64,000 bases of DNA from the NCBI GenBank assembly GCA_023954745.1, contig JAGSHC010000004.1, forward strand, positions 1 to 64,000, in the 5' to 3' direction. Positions 41,864 to 52,513 of this stretch are shown piece after piece (the first letter of the stretch is position 1; every line of letters begins with the position of its first letter). This stretch comes from Deltaproteobacteria bacterium (GTDB lineage Bacteria; Myxococcota_A; UBA796; UBA9615). Both the position numbers and the translations under genes were made by a program. The notes under the pieces were generated by a model. It saw only the letters and a program-made list of their open reading frames with translations, did not search any database and was not told where the DNA came from.

Positions 41864-43078
41864 ATGACTCGACGCACCCCATCCCTTCTGCTCGTCGCCG
41901 CCGCGGCCGCCAGCCTCGCCATGTCCCCCGCCATCGCTTCGGCCTGCGGAGGCTTCTTCTGTGACGCGGTCATCGACCCCGTGGTGCAGACGGCCGAGCG
42001 CGTGCTCTTCCGCGTGAACGACGACGACACCATCACGAGCGTCATCGAGATCCAGTTCGAGGGAGAGCCCACCGACTTCGCGTGGGTCCTGCCCCTCTCC
42101 GAGGCCATCGACCCCCAGAGCGTCAGCACCGCCCCGGCTGGACTGTTCGACGCGCTGGAAGAGCTGACGGCGCCTCGCTTCTTCACGTCGGACGCCATGG
42201 CCGGGGCCGACGCCGCCTCCTTGGGGATGAGCAACGGGTGCAGCTGTGGAGGCCCCTATTACGACGACTTCTGGGGCGACAGCTTCGTGGGGCCCGACTT
42301 CTCGGGGATCGACGTGGTCGGACGCTCCGTGGCGGGTCCCTACGCCATCGAGATCATCACCGCCGACGACGCGGGCGCCCTGCTCCAGTGGCTCCAGTTC
42401 AACGGCTACCAGATCCCGAGCACCGCCCAGGAGCCCATCGCCGCCTACGTGAACTCCGGTGGCGCCTTCCTCGGCGTGAAGCTGAACCCGGACGTGCCCG
42501 CGGGGCCCATCGATGCATTGGAAATCACCTTCCCAGGCACCGAGCCCATGCTCCCCCTCCTGCTCACCTCGGTGGCGGCGGTGGAGAACATGGACGTCAC
42601 CACCTACGTGCTCGCCGAGGAGCGCTACGCCCCGGACAACTATGTGGATCACGACTTCGACTGGTCCCGGGTCGAATGGACCGGTGTCGCCGACACGGAC
42701 TACGAAGCGCGACTGCCCGCCGAAGTGGACGCCCTCGGCGGCCGGGCCTTCGTGACCGAGTTTGCGGGGGCCACCGAGCTCCTGCCCCTGGAGGACGGCC
42801 CCCTCGGCAAGTCCCTCGACGAGCAGCCGACGCCCATCCAGGCTGCCTCGGAGCTTCTGCGCACCGGGCGCTACATCAGCCGCTTTCGCACCGTCATCTC
42901 CCCCACCGAGATGACCGAGGACCCCGTCTGGGTCCCGGCCCCCGACCTCGGTGACGTCAGCAACCAGCACGTGCTCGGCGCCAACACGACGGCCACCGCA
43001 CGCCTGCCAATCACCGGCAGCCTGCCCCTCTGGTTGTTCGCCGCCTTGGGGTTGGGGTTCCTGCGTCGACGGGCGTGA
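41864..43078 (+). CDS. DUF2330-family exported protein
   Basis: ACGGFFCDAVIDPVVQTAERVLFRVNDDDTITSVIEIQFEGEPTDFAWVLPL; C-terminal TM plus RRR anchor; GGAGG upstream. Confidence 0.88.
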   Translation: MTRRTPSLLLVAAAAASLAMSPAIASACGGFFCDAVIDPVVQTAERVLFRVNDDDTITSVIEIQFEGEPTDFAWVLPLSEAIDPQSVSTAPAGLFDALEELTAPRFFTSDAMAGADAASLGMSNGCSCGGPYYDDFWGDSFVGPDFSGIDVVGRSVAGPYAIEIITADDAGALLQWLQFNGYQIPSTAQEPIAAYVNSGGAFLGVKLNPDVPAGPIDALEITFPGTEPMLPLLLTSVAAVENMDVTTYVLAEERYAPDNYVDHDFDWSRVEWTGVADTDYEARLPAEVDALGGRAFVTEFAGATELLPLEDGPLGKSLDEQPTPIQAASELLRTGRYISRFRTVISPTEMTEDPVWVPAPDLGDVSNQHVLGANTTATARLPITGSLPLWLFAALGLGFLRRRA

Positions 43079-43198
43079 TTCCAGGCCTCCAGGCCGCCCC
43101 CGGGTTGTGACTCGTCGATCTGTGGTCAATGCTCCGCCCCGGAGCGCTCTTCCGAGGCTTGTTCTCGGGTCCCGCGTCTCCTGGCTGATGAGGATGAC

Positions 43199-46024
43199 GT
43201 GACCGCACACACCCCTGGTTCTGGCTCCCCTGAAACCCTCGACCAGTTGCTCACCGGGCTCACCGGCGAGAACCGCGCATACATCGAGGACCTCTACGCC
43301 GACTGGGTCGAGTCCCCCGTCACGGTGAACCCCGAGTGGCGCGGCATCTTCGAGCGCATGGGTCCGCCGACGGGCGTGACCCGGCGCGAGGACGTCATCG
43401 GCCCGGCGCCCAACCGGCGCAGCATCTTCGGAGGCCGAGAGGCCGCCGCCACCGCCCATCGGGCAGAGCACACGCGCAAGAACGCGGCGGTGTTGCAGCT
43501 CATCAGCAACTACCGGCGCATCGGCCACCTCGCGGCCGACCTCGACCCGCTGGGCTTGCGCGAGCGCGCGCGTCTCCCGCAGCTGGGCCTCGCCTACCAC
43601 GGTCTCTCGGACGACGACCTCGAGACCACCTTCCACGTGGGACGCCTCGCCGGCCCCACATATCAGACGCTGCGCGAGGTGGTGGAGCGGTGCGAGCGGA
43701 TCTACTGCCGCTCCGTCGCGATCGAGTACGCCTACATCCGCGATGAGGCCCGTCGACGCTGGCTCGAGCGCCGCATCGAAGAGGCCGAGAGCCAGGTGGA
43801 GCTGGATCGGCCCACCGCCCTGCGCGTGCTCGAGAAGATGGGCGCCGCAGACCATCTCGAGACCTTCATCCAGACGAAGTACCTGGGACAGAAGCGCTTC
43901 TCCGTCGAAGGCGGCGAGGCGGTCATCCCGCTGCTGGACCTCATCATCGACACTGCGGCCGAGCTCGGCGCGCGGGAGACGGTCATCGGCATGGCTCATC
44001 GCGGGCGCCTCAACGTGCTCGCGAACATCCTTGGCAAGAGCGCCCAGGACATCTTCGAAGAGTTCGACGACGCCGGGGAAGCGCACGACGAGTCCGCGTC
44101 CGGCGACGTGAAGTACCACCTGGGCTTCAGCTCCGACACGACCACCGCGAGCGGGCACCCCATGCACCTCTCGCTCGCGTTCAACCCGTCGCACCTCGAG
44201 TTCGTGGCGCCGGTGGTCATGGGCCAGGTGCGCGCGAAGCAGGACCACTTCAAGGACACCGAGCGCAAGCGCGCGCTGCCCATCGTCATTCACGGGGATG
44301 CGGCCATCGCCGGGCAGGGCGTGTCCGTGGAGACCATCAACCTCGGGCGCCTCGATGGCTACGCCGTGGGCGGGTCCATTCACGTCATCATCAACAACCA
44401 GATCGGCTTCACGACCCCGCCCGAGTCGTCGCGGAGCTCCGCCCACTGCACCGACGTGGCGAAGGTCATCCTGCCGCCGGTCCTGCACGTGAACGCCGAC
44501 GACCTCGGCGCCGTCGCCTTCACCGCGCGCCTCGCGGGGGAGTACCGGCAGACCTTCGGTGAGGACATCTTCATCGACCTGTGGTGCTACCGAAAGTACG
44601 GCCACAACGAGGGCGACGAGCCCGCCTTCACCAACCCGGTGATGGTCCAGGCCATCAAGCGCCGCAAGACGCCGCTCCAGAAGTTCGTGGAGCAGGCCGT
44701 CGCCAAGGGCGTGCTCACCAAGCAGGACCTGGACGAGGTGGGCGGACGCATCCGCGCCGAGCTCCAGCAGGCCCTGGACGCCGCCCGCAGCGACGACAAC
44801 CGGGAGGGCCTCGCGGGCCTGTGGAAGGGAATGCACCACGGGTACGACCCGGCGGCCCTGGACCGGAAGACCTCGGTGCCCGCCGAGCGCCTCGTGGAAC
44901 TCACGAAGGCGCTGGGAGCCATGCCGGAGTCCCACGCCGCCCACCGCAAGATCAAGAAGGTCTACACCGACCGCGTCCGCATGATCGAGGGCGAGATCGG
45001 CATCGACTGGGGCCTCGGTGAGACCCTCGCCTTCGCCACCCTCCTGCGCGAGGGATACGCCGTGCGGATCTCGGGCCAGGACGCAGGGCGCGGCACCTTC
45101 GCCCACCGCCACTCGGTGGTCCACGACCAGAACACCGGCGCGGACTGGGTTCCCTTGAACCACCTCGGCGCAAAGCAGGCCGCTTTCGAGGTCATCGACA
45201 GCCCCCTCAGCGAGGCGGCGGTCCTCGGCTTCGACTACGGCTACTCCCTCGTGCGGCCCGACGCCCTGGCGATCTGGGAGGCCCAGTTCGGCGACTTCGC
45301 CAACGGCGCTCAGGTGCTCATCGACCAGTTCGTGTGCAGCTCCGAGGCGAAGTGGGGCCGCAGCTCTGGCCTCGTCATGCTCCTCCCCCACGGGTACGAG
45401 GGCATGGGTCCCGAGCACAGCTCCGCGCGGCTGGAGCGCTTCCTCCAGCTGAGCGGGGACGAGAACTGGCGGGTGATGAACCTCACGACGCCGGCGCAGA
45501 TCTTCCACGCGCTGCGCGGACAGCTCCATCGGAACTACCGCAAGCCGCTGGTGGTGATGACGCCGAAGTCCCTGCTGAAGCACCGCAAGGCGGTCTCGAC
45601 CCTCTCCGACTTCACGGACGGCGGCTTCAAGCCCGTCATCGACGACTCCCGGGTCAGCGACCGCAGCAAGGTGGAGCGCGTCGTGCTCTGCAGCGGCAAG
45701 GTCTACTACGAGCTGGTGCAGCGTCTGGACGACCTCGGGGAGCAGCGCATCGCGGTGCTGCGCGTCGAGCAGCTGTACCCCCTGCCCGAGGTGGAGCTGA
45801 AGGCCGCCCTCGCCGAGTACCCCGCGAACGCGGACCTCGTCTGGTGCCAGGAGGAGCCCCGCAACATGGGCGCCTGGCAGCACATGATGGAGTGCGTGGA
45901 GGTGAGCACGGAGCGCCGCCCCCGCTACATCGGTCGGAGGCGCTCGGCGTCCCCGGCCACCGGCAGCAAGAAGGTCCACAAGAAAGAGCAGAGCGCCCTG
46001 GTCGAAGAGGCCACCACGCTCTGA
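43199..46024 (+). CDS. sucA: 2-oxoglutarate dehydrogenase E1 component
   Basis: Full-length ODH E1: KRFSVEGGEAVIPLLD, MAHRGRLNVLANILGK, HGDAAIAGQGV, NNQIGFTT, SGQDAGRGTFAHRH. GTG start. Confidence 0.96.
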   Translation: MTAHTPGSGSPETLDQLLTGLTGENRAYIEDLYADWVESPVTVNPEWRGIFERMGPPTGVTRREDVIGPAPNRRSIFGGREAAATAHRAEHTRKNAAVLQLISNYRRIGHLAADLDPLGLRERARLPQLGLAYHGLSDDDLETTFHVGRLAGPTYQTLREVVERCERIYCRSVAIEYAYIRDEARRRWLERRIEEAESQVELDRPTALRVLEKMGAADHLETFIQTKYLGQKRFSVEGGEAVIPLLDLIIDTAAELGARETVIGMAHRGRLNVLANILGKSAQDIFEEFDDAGEAHDESASGDVKYHLGFSSDTTTASGHPMHLSLAFNPSHLEFVAPVVMGQVRAKQDHFKDTERKRALPIVIHGDAAIAGQGVSVETINLGRLDGYAVGGSIHVIINNQIGFTTPPESSRSSAHCTDVAKVILPPVLHVNADDLGAVAFTARLAGEYRQTFGEDIFIDLWCYRKYGHNEGDEPAFTNPVMVQAIKRRKTPLQKFVEQAVAKGVLTKQDLDEVGGRIRAELQQALDAARSDDNREGLAGLWKGMHHGYDPAALDRKTSVPAERLVELTKALGAMPESHAAHRKIKKVYTDRVRMIEGEIGIDWGLGETLAFATLLREGYAVRISGQDAGRGTFAHRHSVVHDQNTGADWVPLNHLGAKQAAFEVIDSPLSEAAVLGFDYGYSLVRPDALAIWEAQFGDFANGAQVLIDQFVCSSEAKWGRSSGLVMLLPHGYEGMGPEHSSARLERFLQLSGDENWRVMNLTTPAQIFHALRGQLHRNYRKPLVVMTPKSLLKHRKAVSTLSDFTDGGFKPVIDDSRVSDRSKVERVVLCSGKVYYELVQRLDDLGEQRIAVLRVEQLYPLPEVELKAALAEYPANADLVWCQEEPRNMGAWQHMMECVEVSTERRPRYIGRRRSASPATGSKKVHKKEQSALVEEATTL

Positions 46025-46127
46025 GTTCCCTGCGGGGGCTCGACCCTCGCGCCCTTTCCTGGAGGACTGCCCGACGACGGGCTAGCCTCCCGTCCCCCCG
46101 CACACCGCGGACCGAGGTTTCAAAGAC

Positions 46128-47372
46128 ATGGCTGACATCGTCATCCCCGAGGTGGGTGAGTCCATCACCGAAGGCACGCTGAGCACCTGGTACGTCAAGG
46201 TCGGCGACGCCATCGCCGTGGACCAGCCGATCTTCGAGCTCGAGACGGACAAGATCACCACCGACGTGCCCTCCCCCGTGGGGGGCGTCGTCACCGAGCT
46301 CCTCGCCGCGGACGGCGAAGACGTCATGATCGGAGCCGTCGTGGCCCGCGTCGACGAGTCGGCGAAGGTGGAAGCGGCTCCTGCGGCCGAGGCTGCTCCC
46401 GCTCCGGCGGTTGAGGCCGCCCCGGCGGCGGAGGCTGCTCCGGCTCCGGCCGCCCCGAGCTCCGACATGCCCCTGCCCCCGGCCACCCGTCGGATGGTGG
46501 AGGAGCACGGAGTGGACGCGAGCCAAGTGACCGGTTCGGGCGTCCGCGGCCAGATCCTCAAGGAGGACGTGCAGGCCTACCTCGCCACGGACCACGCCGG
46601 CACCATGGCCTCGATCCCTGCCGTCTCCGGGGTCCGTTCCACCGTGCCGCCGGTCGCCTCGACCAGCACCGGCCGATCCACCCGTCGTGTCCCGATGACC
46701 CGCCTGCGCCGCCGTATTGCCCAGCGCCTCAAGGAGGTCCAGAACACCTCGGCCATCCTCACCACCTTCAACGAGGTGGACATGAAGCCGGTGATGGACC
46801 TGCGCAGCAAGTACAAGCAGGCGTTCATCGACAAGCACGGCAACAAGCTCGGGTTCATGAGCTTCTTCGTGAAGGCCGCCATCGAGGCCCTCAAGGAGTT
46901 CCCGGCCGTGAACGGGACCATCGACGGCGACGACATCGTCTACAACGAGTTCTACGACGTCGGCATCGCTGTCTCCAGCAAGCGCGGCCTCGTGGTCCCC
47001 GTCCTGCGAGACGCCGACCGCCTCAGCTTCGCCGAGATCGAGAAGGGCATCGGCGCCCTCGCCGGCGCCGCCCGGGACGGGGCTCTGACCCTGGACCAGC
47101 TCTCCGGTGGCACGTTCACGATCACCAACGGTGGCACCTTCGGCTCCATGCTGAGCACGCCCATCCTGAACGCGCCCCAGAGCGCCATCCTCGGCATGCA
47201 CAACATCGTGAAGCGGCCCTGGGTCGTGGGGGACTCCATCGAGGTGCGGCCGATCATGTATCTGGCGCTGTCCTACGACCACCGCATCATCGACGGGTCA
47301 CAGGCCGTGCGCTTCCTCGTGAAGATCAAGCAGGTCCTCGAAGATCCCGCCCGCCTCCTCCTCGAGGTCTGA
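46128..47372 (+). CDS. sucB: Dihydrolipoamide succinyltransferase (ODH E2)
   Basis: [12 protein letters not shown] lipoyl domain; Ala/Pro linker; C-terminal [16 protein letters not shown] active-site motif. Confidence 0.95.
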   Translation: MADIVIPEVGESITEGTLSTWYVKVGDAIAVDQPIFELETDKITTDVPSPVGGVVTELLAADGEDVMIGAVVARVDESAKVEAAPAAEAAPAPAVEAAPAAEAAPAPAAPSSDMPLPPATRRMVEEHGVDASQVTGSGVRGQILKEDVQAYLATDHAGTMASIPAVSGVRSTVPPVASTSTGRSTRRVPMTRLRRRIAQRLKEVQNTSAILTTFNEVDMKPVMDLRSKYKQAFIDKHGNKLGFMSFFVKAAIEALKEFPAVNGTIDGDDIVYNEFYDVGIAVSSKRGLVVPVLRDADRLSFAEIEKGIGALAGAARDGALTLDQLSGGTFTITNGGTFGSMLSTPILNAPQSAILGMHNIVKRPWVVGDSIEVRPIMYLALSYDHRIIDGSQAVRFLVKIKQVLEDPARLLLEV

Positions 47373-47376
47373 GCTC

Positions 47377-48780
47377 ATGAGCAACTCCTTCGACGTCGTC
47401 ATCATCGGCACGGGCCCTGGCGGGTACGTGTGCGCCATCCGCTGCGCCCAGCTCGGTCTCAAGACCGCCGTCGTGGAGCGGTGGCCCACCTTCGGGGGCA
47501 CGTGCCTCAACGTGGGCTGCATCCCCAGCAAGGCGCTCCTCGAGAGCAGCGAGCTCTTCCACCGCGCGGAGGTCGAGTTCAAGAAGCACGGCATCGCCGT
47601 GGACCCCACCATCGACCTCGCGACCATGCACAAGCGCAAGGACCGCGTGGTGGCCTCCAACACCCGTGGCGTGGCCGGGCTGTTCAAGAAGAACGGCGTG
47701 ATCGCGTTCCATGGCCTCGGCAGCATCACCGGCGCCGGACAGGTGACCGTCACCCCCGATGAGGGAGACGCCACCGTGCTCACGGCGGAGCACATCGTCA
47801 TCGCGACGGGCTCCGAGCCCTCGAGCATCCCTGGGGTCGACCTCGACGGCGCGCGCGTCGTGACGTCGACGGAGGCGCTCACGTTCGACGCCGTCCCCGA
47901 GCGCCTCGCGGTCATCGGCGCCGGCGTCATCGGCATGGAGATGGGCTCGGTCTGGAACCGGCTCGGGGCCAAGGTGACGGTCTTCGAGTACCAGGACCGG
48001 CTGTTCCCCTTCGCCGACAAGGACGTGTCGAAGGCGGCGATGAAGTCGTTCCGCAAGCAGAAGTTCGCCTTCAACCTCGGCGTGGCGGTGCAGCGCACCG
48101 AGCTCATGGACGACGGCGTGAAGGTCATCTTCAAGGCCAAGGGCGCGGACGAAGAGCAGGAGTTCGTAGCTGACAAGGTGCTCGTCGCGGTGGGGCGTCG
48201 TCCCAACACGGACGGGCTCGGCGCTGACGTCATGGGCGTCGCCCTCGACAAGCGCGGCTACGTGACCATCGACTCCCACTGGCGCACGAACGTCCCTGGC
48301 ATCTACGCCATCGGGGACGTGGTGGGTGGTCTGATGTTGGCCCACAAGGCCGAGGACGAGGGCATCGCCCTGGCCGAGCAGATCGCGGGCAAGCCCGGGC
48401 ACGTCAACTACGACGCGATCCCCAGCGTGATCTACACCGCGCCGGAGATCGCCTCAGTGGGCAAGACCCAGGAAGAGCTCGAGGCCGCGGGGGTGGCCTT
48501 CAAGTCGGGTCAGTTCCCCTTCCTCGCGAACGGCCGCGCGAAGGCCATGGAGCAGAAGGAGGGGTTCGTGAAGATCCTCGCCGACGCCACCACCGACCGA
48601 ATCCTCGGCGTGCACATGATCGGGCCCGTCGTGGGAGAGCTCATCGCGGAGATGGTGCTCGCCATGGAGTTCGGCGCCACGGCCGAGGACATCGCGCGCA
48701 CATGCCATGCGCACCCCACCCTGAGCGAGGTCGTGCGCGAAGCAGCGCTCGACACGATCGGTCGCGTCATCCACTTCTAG
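47377..48780 (+). CDS. lpdA: Dihydrolipoyl dehydrogenase (E3)
   Basis: GGTCLNVGCIPSKALL redox disulfide, VVIIGTGPGGYVCAIR, C-terminal HAHPTLSEVVREAAL. Confidence 0.96.
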   Translation: MSNSFDVVIIGTGPGGYVCAIRCAQLGLKTAVVERWPTFGGTCLNVGCIPSKALLESSELFHRAEVEFKKHGIAVDPTIDLATMHKRKDRVVASNTRGVAGLFKKNGVIAFHGLGSITGAGQVTVTPDEGDATVLTAEHIVIATGSEPSSIPGVDLDGARVVTSTEALTFDAVPERLAVIGAGVIGMEMGSVWNRLGAKVTVFEYQDRLFPFADKDVSKAAMKSFRKQKFAFNLGVAVQRTELMDDGVKVIFKAKGADEEQEFVADKVLVAVGRRPNTDGLGADVMGVALDKRGYVTIDSHWRTNVPGIYAIGDVVGGLMLAHKAEDEGIALAEQIAGKPGHVNYDAIPSVIYTAPEIASVGKTQEELEAAGVAFKSGQFPFLANGRAKAMEQKEGFVKILADATTDRILGVHMIGPVVGELIAEMVLAMEFGATAEDIARTCHAHPTLSEVVREAALDTIGRVIHF

Positions 48781-48791
48781 AGAGCGAGTCC

Positions 48792-49646
48792 TCAGTTCCA
48801 GTTCCCGAGGACGGTGCCCTGGAGTTGGGGGGTCCCGGGGGTGACCGTGCCCTGGAACTGCAGGATGGTGTAGGGCGTGGTCCAGACCGTGATCTCGTCC
48901 TGCAGACCCCAGTCGCCGTAGACGGTCGTGATGTGGCACAGCTCGAAGAAGTTCGACGCGCCACCCACGTTGCCGACGCCGCCGAGGATGTGGGCGCCAC
49001 CGAAGTTGTGGTTGTCCGTCCACCAGGCGTAGCTCACCAGCTCCTGCAGCTCGGTCCAGCCGGCGAAGGGCGCGCCCGCCAGGGTGGTCCCGTCGTAGTA
49101 ATCGCACCGGGTGTTCCGGTAGTTGATGGTCGAGCCGCCGCCCAGGTCCACCTCCACCTCGTGGAACCAGGTGGTGCTTGCGTCGTTGCCGGTCAACGTG
49201 CCCTGCGGGTACTGGGCCGCCGCGGCCACCTGGGTGTCGGCTAGCGAGGCGCTGCAAGGGTCCCACCAGAGCGCGTTGGCCCCGGGATCACTCCAGTAGC
49301 CGGCCGGCACCTTCGGGCCCCCGTAGACAGCGGCAAGGACGGCGCTCTCCGCGAAGGCCTCGGCGCAGAACGTGGGCTCGACGCCGTCGTCGTCGTCGGC
49401 CACGTCGTCGTCGTCCATGGAGTCGTCGTCGTCTGCCACGTCGTCGTCGTCCATGGAGTCGTCGTCGTCCATGGAGTCGTCGTCGTCCATGGAGTCGTCG
49501 TCGTCCATGGAGTCGTCGTCGTCCATGGAGTCGTCGTCGTTGGACACGTCGTCGTCGTTGGACACGTCATCGTCGTTTCCCAGGGTCGGCGGGCAACCCA
49601 CGGAAAAGAAGGCAAGGACCAAGAGAGCGACCAGCGAGCGATCCAT
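48792..49646 (-). CDS. Lipoprotein with (DDDDSM)n linker
   Basis: Lipobox FSVGC; 64-aa Asp repeat; globular C-terminal domain. Confidence 0.82.
   Translation of the reverse strand: MDRSLVALLVLAFFSVGCPPTLGNDDDVSNDDDVSNDDDSMDDDDSMDDDDSMDDDDSMDDDDSMDDDDVADDDDSMDDDDVADDDDGVEPTFCAEAFAESAVLAAVYGGPKVPAGYWSDPGANALWWDPCSASLADTQVAAAAQYPQGTLTGNDASTTWFHEVEVDLGGGSTINYRNTRCDYYDGTTLAGAPFAGWTELQELVSYAWWTDNHNFGGAHILGGVGNVGGASNFFELCHITTVYGDWGLQDEITVWTTPYTILQFQGTVTPGTPQLQGTVLGNWN
49383..49574 (-). repeat. In-frame 18-bp minisatellite encoding DDDDSM
   Basis: Tandem catggagtcgtcgtcgtc units on the + strand. Confidence 0.9.
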
Positions 49647-49844
49647 CGTTCCTCCCGTCGAAACCGGTTCAAGTCTTCCCCGTCAGCGCCGACGAAGAAA
49701 GAGTCGTCCGGTCCGGAGCCGATCCTGGACCGGTGGGTTGACACCATCGGGCAGCCCCAAGGCCCCACGCTGGAGGAGACCCGCCGCACCATCTCTGGGG
49801 CGCCAATGCCCACCACCGAAGAAGAGGCAGACTGAGCGAGCCCT

Positions 49845-50582
49845 CTACTTGACGGGGACTGCCTTGACCTTGGGCTTGCCGTTCTCCGTCACGACCTTGA
49901 ATCGCACATCGCGCACGCCGTACTTCGCCTTGATGTTGGCTGCGTGCTTCCCGAGGGTGGCTTCGAGCGCCGCCCGGTTCACGTTGCCCTTCTGACCGGT
50001 GCCCTTCCGCGCCCGGATGTAGGCGTCGAAGAGGCCATCGGAGCCGAGAGCGTGTGCACTCCGGGCCCCGGGCTTCCCAGCGGTGCGGGGGGCGGCGACC
50101 TTGCGGCCGGGGGCGCGGACGGTCTTGTCCACCTCCTCCTCGCCGCGGGCACGGCGCACTGTGGCGGCGGCGGCCTCGGGATCCTCCCCGCGCATCAAGG
50201 CCCGGATTTCGGCCCTCACCTCCTCGGCGGACTTGGTCGGTGCCTTGTTCTTCTGCTTTGCAGCTTCGCGCTTGTCGGCGAGCCAGCGCTGCTTGGGGTA
50301 GGTGCCGTCCTCGATCTGCTTCGTGGTCTTGAGCCAGCGAAGAGACAAGGTGTTGAAGCGCGTCCGCAGCACCCGGAGCTTGAACTGCACCCGGGTGTTG
50401 GTGATGTGCAGCTCCTGGAACTCGTGGATCGTCCGCTTGATCTCGCGGAACTTCTCCTGCGGCGGCCGCCGCAAGACACCCATGAAGTACATCTCGTACT
50501 CGTTCTTGGTCATCTGGATGAGGGTCTCGAGCTTCTCGAGCGCCTGCAGCACGGACCTTGTCTCGCGGTCTGGTCTAGCCAT
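49845..50582 (-). CDS. Protein with MXAN_5187 C-terminal-like domain (tentative)
   Basis: Charged coiled N-terminus; LFDAYIRARKGTGQKGNVNRAALEATLGKHAANIKAKYGVRDVRFKVVTENGKPKVKAVPVK. Confidence 0.5.
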   Translation of the reverse strand: MARPDRETRSVLQALEKLETLIQMTKNEYEMYFMGVLRRPPQEKFREIKRTIHEFQELHITNTRVQFKLRVLRTRFNTLSLRWLKTTKQIEDGTYPKQRWLADKREAAKQKNKAPTKSAEEVRAEIRALMRGEDPEAAAATVRRARGEEEVDKTVRAPGRKVAAPRTAGKPGARSAHALGSDGLFDAYIRARKGTGQKGNVNRAALEATLGKHAANIKAKYGVRDVRFKVVTENGKPKVKAVPVK

Positions 50583-50594
50583 GGTCGAACCAGA

Positions 50595-51533
50595 CTACTC
50601 CGGGTCGGGGGGCTGATCCAGGCGCGCGGCCAGCGATGCCGAGACGGGCTCCTCCCCAGACCGCCGGGCCTCGAGACCCGGCAACGCACCGTCCACCACC
50701 GGACCGCGGGCATTCAGCATCTCCGCGAGCACTGCGTCCGCGGCGTCGTCGTCCTCCATGGCGAGCTGAGCGAGAGCCTCGGCCACCAGGCGGTGCGGCC
50801 AGTGCACGCTTCCCCGCTCGACGGGGCCGAGCATGTGCAGCGCCGCCTCGAGGGCGAACCTCCGGTCCTGCTCTCCCACGCTGCGCAGGCCGACACGAAT
50901 CTGCACCACCGCGATGCCCACCCGCGCCGCCTCCTGCTCCTCCTCGCTCCCCAGGGCCAGGACCTGCTGCCAGGCGATGCGGGCACCGCGTTCGTCCCCC
51001 AGGGCGAGTCGAATGGGCCCCTCCCAGAGGTAGGGCGCCACCTCGCGGGGGGCACTCGAGGAGGCGGACTCCAGACGCTCGGCCAGGGCCTCGAAGGACC
51101 CGCGGGCCTCGGTACTGATGCCCGGGCCCTCCACGGGGTCCCCTTCGCGGGGAGGACCGAAGGCGGGGGCAGCCAGCAAAGGCAGCGACAGCCCGCGCAA
51201 GACCTTGTCCGCCACCTTCCCGACGGAGTCAGCCTCCACCCGCGCTCCGCGCGCCGGGGCCACGACGACGGCGCGGTAGGCGAAGCCCCCGAGAGTCAGC
51301 AGGAGCAGGAGCACGAAGAACCGGGACAGCCGCGGTCGGCGTCGGTCCCCCTTGCGGCGGGGCTTCGCGCTCGGGTCCCGACGGCCGGGCTCCGAGCGGA
51401 ACCGACGACGCTCCGTCCGTCGACGGTCGTCCGCCCGCTTCTCCGAGGCCTCCAATGGAAGCTCCTCGCCCACATCCTCGATGGGATCGAGGGCATCGGT
51501 GTCTGCGGGGTCTTGCTCGTCCTCGCTGCTCAC
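50595..51533 (-). CDS. Membrane protein: Arg-rich cytoplasmic head, one TM, TPR-like periplasmic domain
   Basis: RRKGDRRRPRLSRFFVLLLLLTLGGFAYRAVVV and helical-pair C-terminal region. Confidence 0.65.
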   Translation of the reverse strand: MSSEDEQDPADTDALDPIEDVGEELPLEASEKRADDRRRTERRRFRSEPGRRDPSAKPRRKGDRRRPRLSRFFVLLLLLTLGGFAYRAVVVAPARGARVEADSVGKVADKVLRGLSLPLLAAPAFGPPREGDPVEGPGISTEARGSFEALAERLESASSSAPREVAPYLWEGPIRLALGDERGARIAWQQVLALGSEEEQEAARVGIAVVQIRVGLRSVGEQDRRFALEAALHMLGPVERGSVHWPHRLVAEALAQLAMEDDDAADAVLAEMLNARGPVVDGALPGLEARRSGEEPVSASLAARLDQPPDPE

Positions 51534-51566
51534 CGTCGCATCGTGACACGGAGCCGGGGGCGACGG

Positions 51567-52376
51567 TCAGCCGCAGATGGTCTCAGTCCCCCGGTTTGCC
51601 TTGAGGATGGTCACGCAATCCTTGGGGCGCTTCTGCCGGTCCTCCTGGAGGTCCTTTACGGCGCTCTCGTCGAACCAGGTCGTGCGGGTCAGGCCCTGAG
51701 CCACCGAGACGTCCTTGTCCCGATGAAGCGTCAGGGTCACCTCCCCCTGCTTCTCCGCGAAGATGAGCATCTCGGCCTCCTTGGCGTTCACCACCACGGT
51801 CACGGTGCCCGCCCGCGAGCCCCGTGGGGGACTGCCCGCCCGTTGGGCGCCATCGGCCATCGTGCCTCCCACGGCGGCCACGGCGACGTTCTGAAGCAGC
51901 GTGCGCGTCTCCACGACGTGGTCCGGTGTGGACCACGTCACCACGATGTCGACCCGGTCCCCCGGCTTGAGCAAGCCCCCAAAGGTCGACACGTTGTCCA
52001 CGCGCAGCGCCAGTCCGCGCAGCGACGCAGGAATGCGTTGGCTGAGCTTGTTCAGCTCCTCGTCCGCGGCCCAGTCTGTGTGCAGGATGGCCTGACCCGC
52101 CTTCACGGTGATTCCCAGCGTCTGGCCCACGACCACGGAGGCCGACGAAGCAGGCACCGCACGAGGCGGCATGTACCGCTCCGGGTAGGGAACGAGCTGC
52201 ACGTCGCCCTCGGCGAGCACGGACCCCACGGGGAGGTCTCTCACGGCGACCACGATGCTCGTCCCCTCGCCATAGAAGCCCAGGTCACGGGCGATGCGTG
52301 CCTTCCATGCCTGCATCAGCACAATGGCCAGGAGGGCGAGGCAGCCGGAGAGGAGAAGGATCGATCGACGTTTCAT
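51567..52376 (-). CDS. cpaB: Flp pilus assembly protein CpaB-like
   Basis: DLPVGSVLAEGDVQLVPYPERYMP; LLKPGDRVDIVVTW; TVTVVVNAKEAEMLIFAEKQGEVTLTLH. Confidence 0.85.
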   Translation of the reverse strand: MKRRSILLLSGCLALLAIVLMQAWKARIARDLGFYGEGTSIVVAVRDLPVGSVLAEGDVQLVPYPERYMPPRAVPASSASVVVGQTLGITVKAGQAILHTDWAADEELNKLSQRIPASLRGLALRVDNVSTFGGLLKPGDRVDIVVTWSTPDHVVETRTLLQNVAVAAVGGTMADGAQRAGSPPRGSRAGTVTVVVNAKEAEMLIFAEKQGEVTLTLHRDKDVSVAQGLTRTTWFDESAVKDLQEDRQKRPKDCVTILKANRGTETICG

Positions 52377-52513
52377 GGCGTTCCCTTCGCGCGCCGCAAC
52401 ATGGGCGCAACATCTAGTCACGACGGTACCGACGGGTTCTCAACATCTCCGTCACAAGTTGGGAACAGCCGCAGAGACCCCCTCGGGGGCGACCCTGGGA
52501 TATCCTCCGCGCC

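Noticed and set aside
41837-45979. 1380-aa minus-strand ORF
   Set aside because: Antisense shadow of DUF2330 and sucA, which have clear family signatures.
43199-48780. sucA-sucB-lpdA cluster considered as unusual
   Set aside because: Standard 2-oxoglutarate dehydrogenase complex gene order; ordinary metabolism.
49669-49678. GGTTCAAGTC considered as a tRNA T-loop
   Set aside because: No matching acceptor, D-arm or anticodon stem in the surrounding intergenic sequence.
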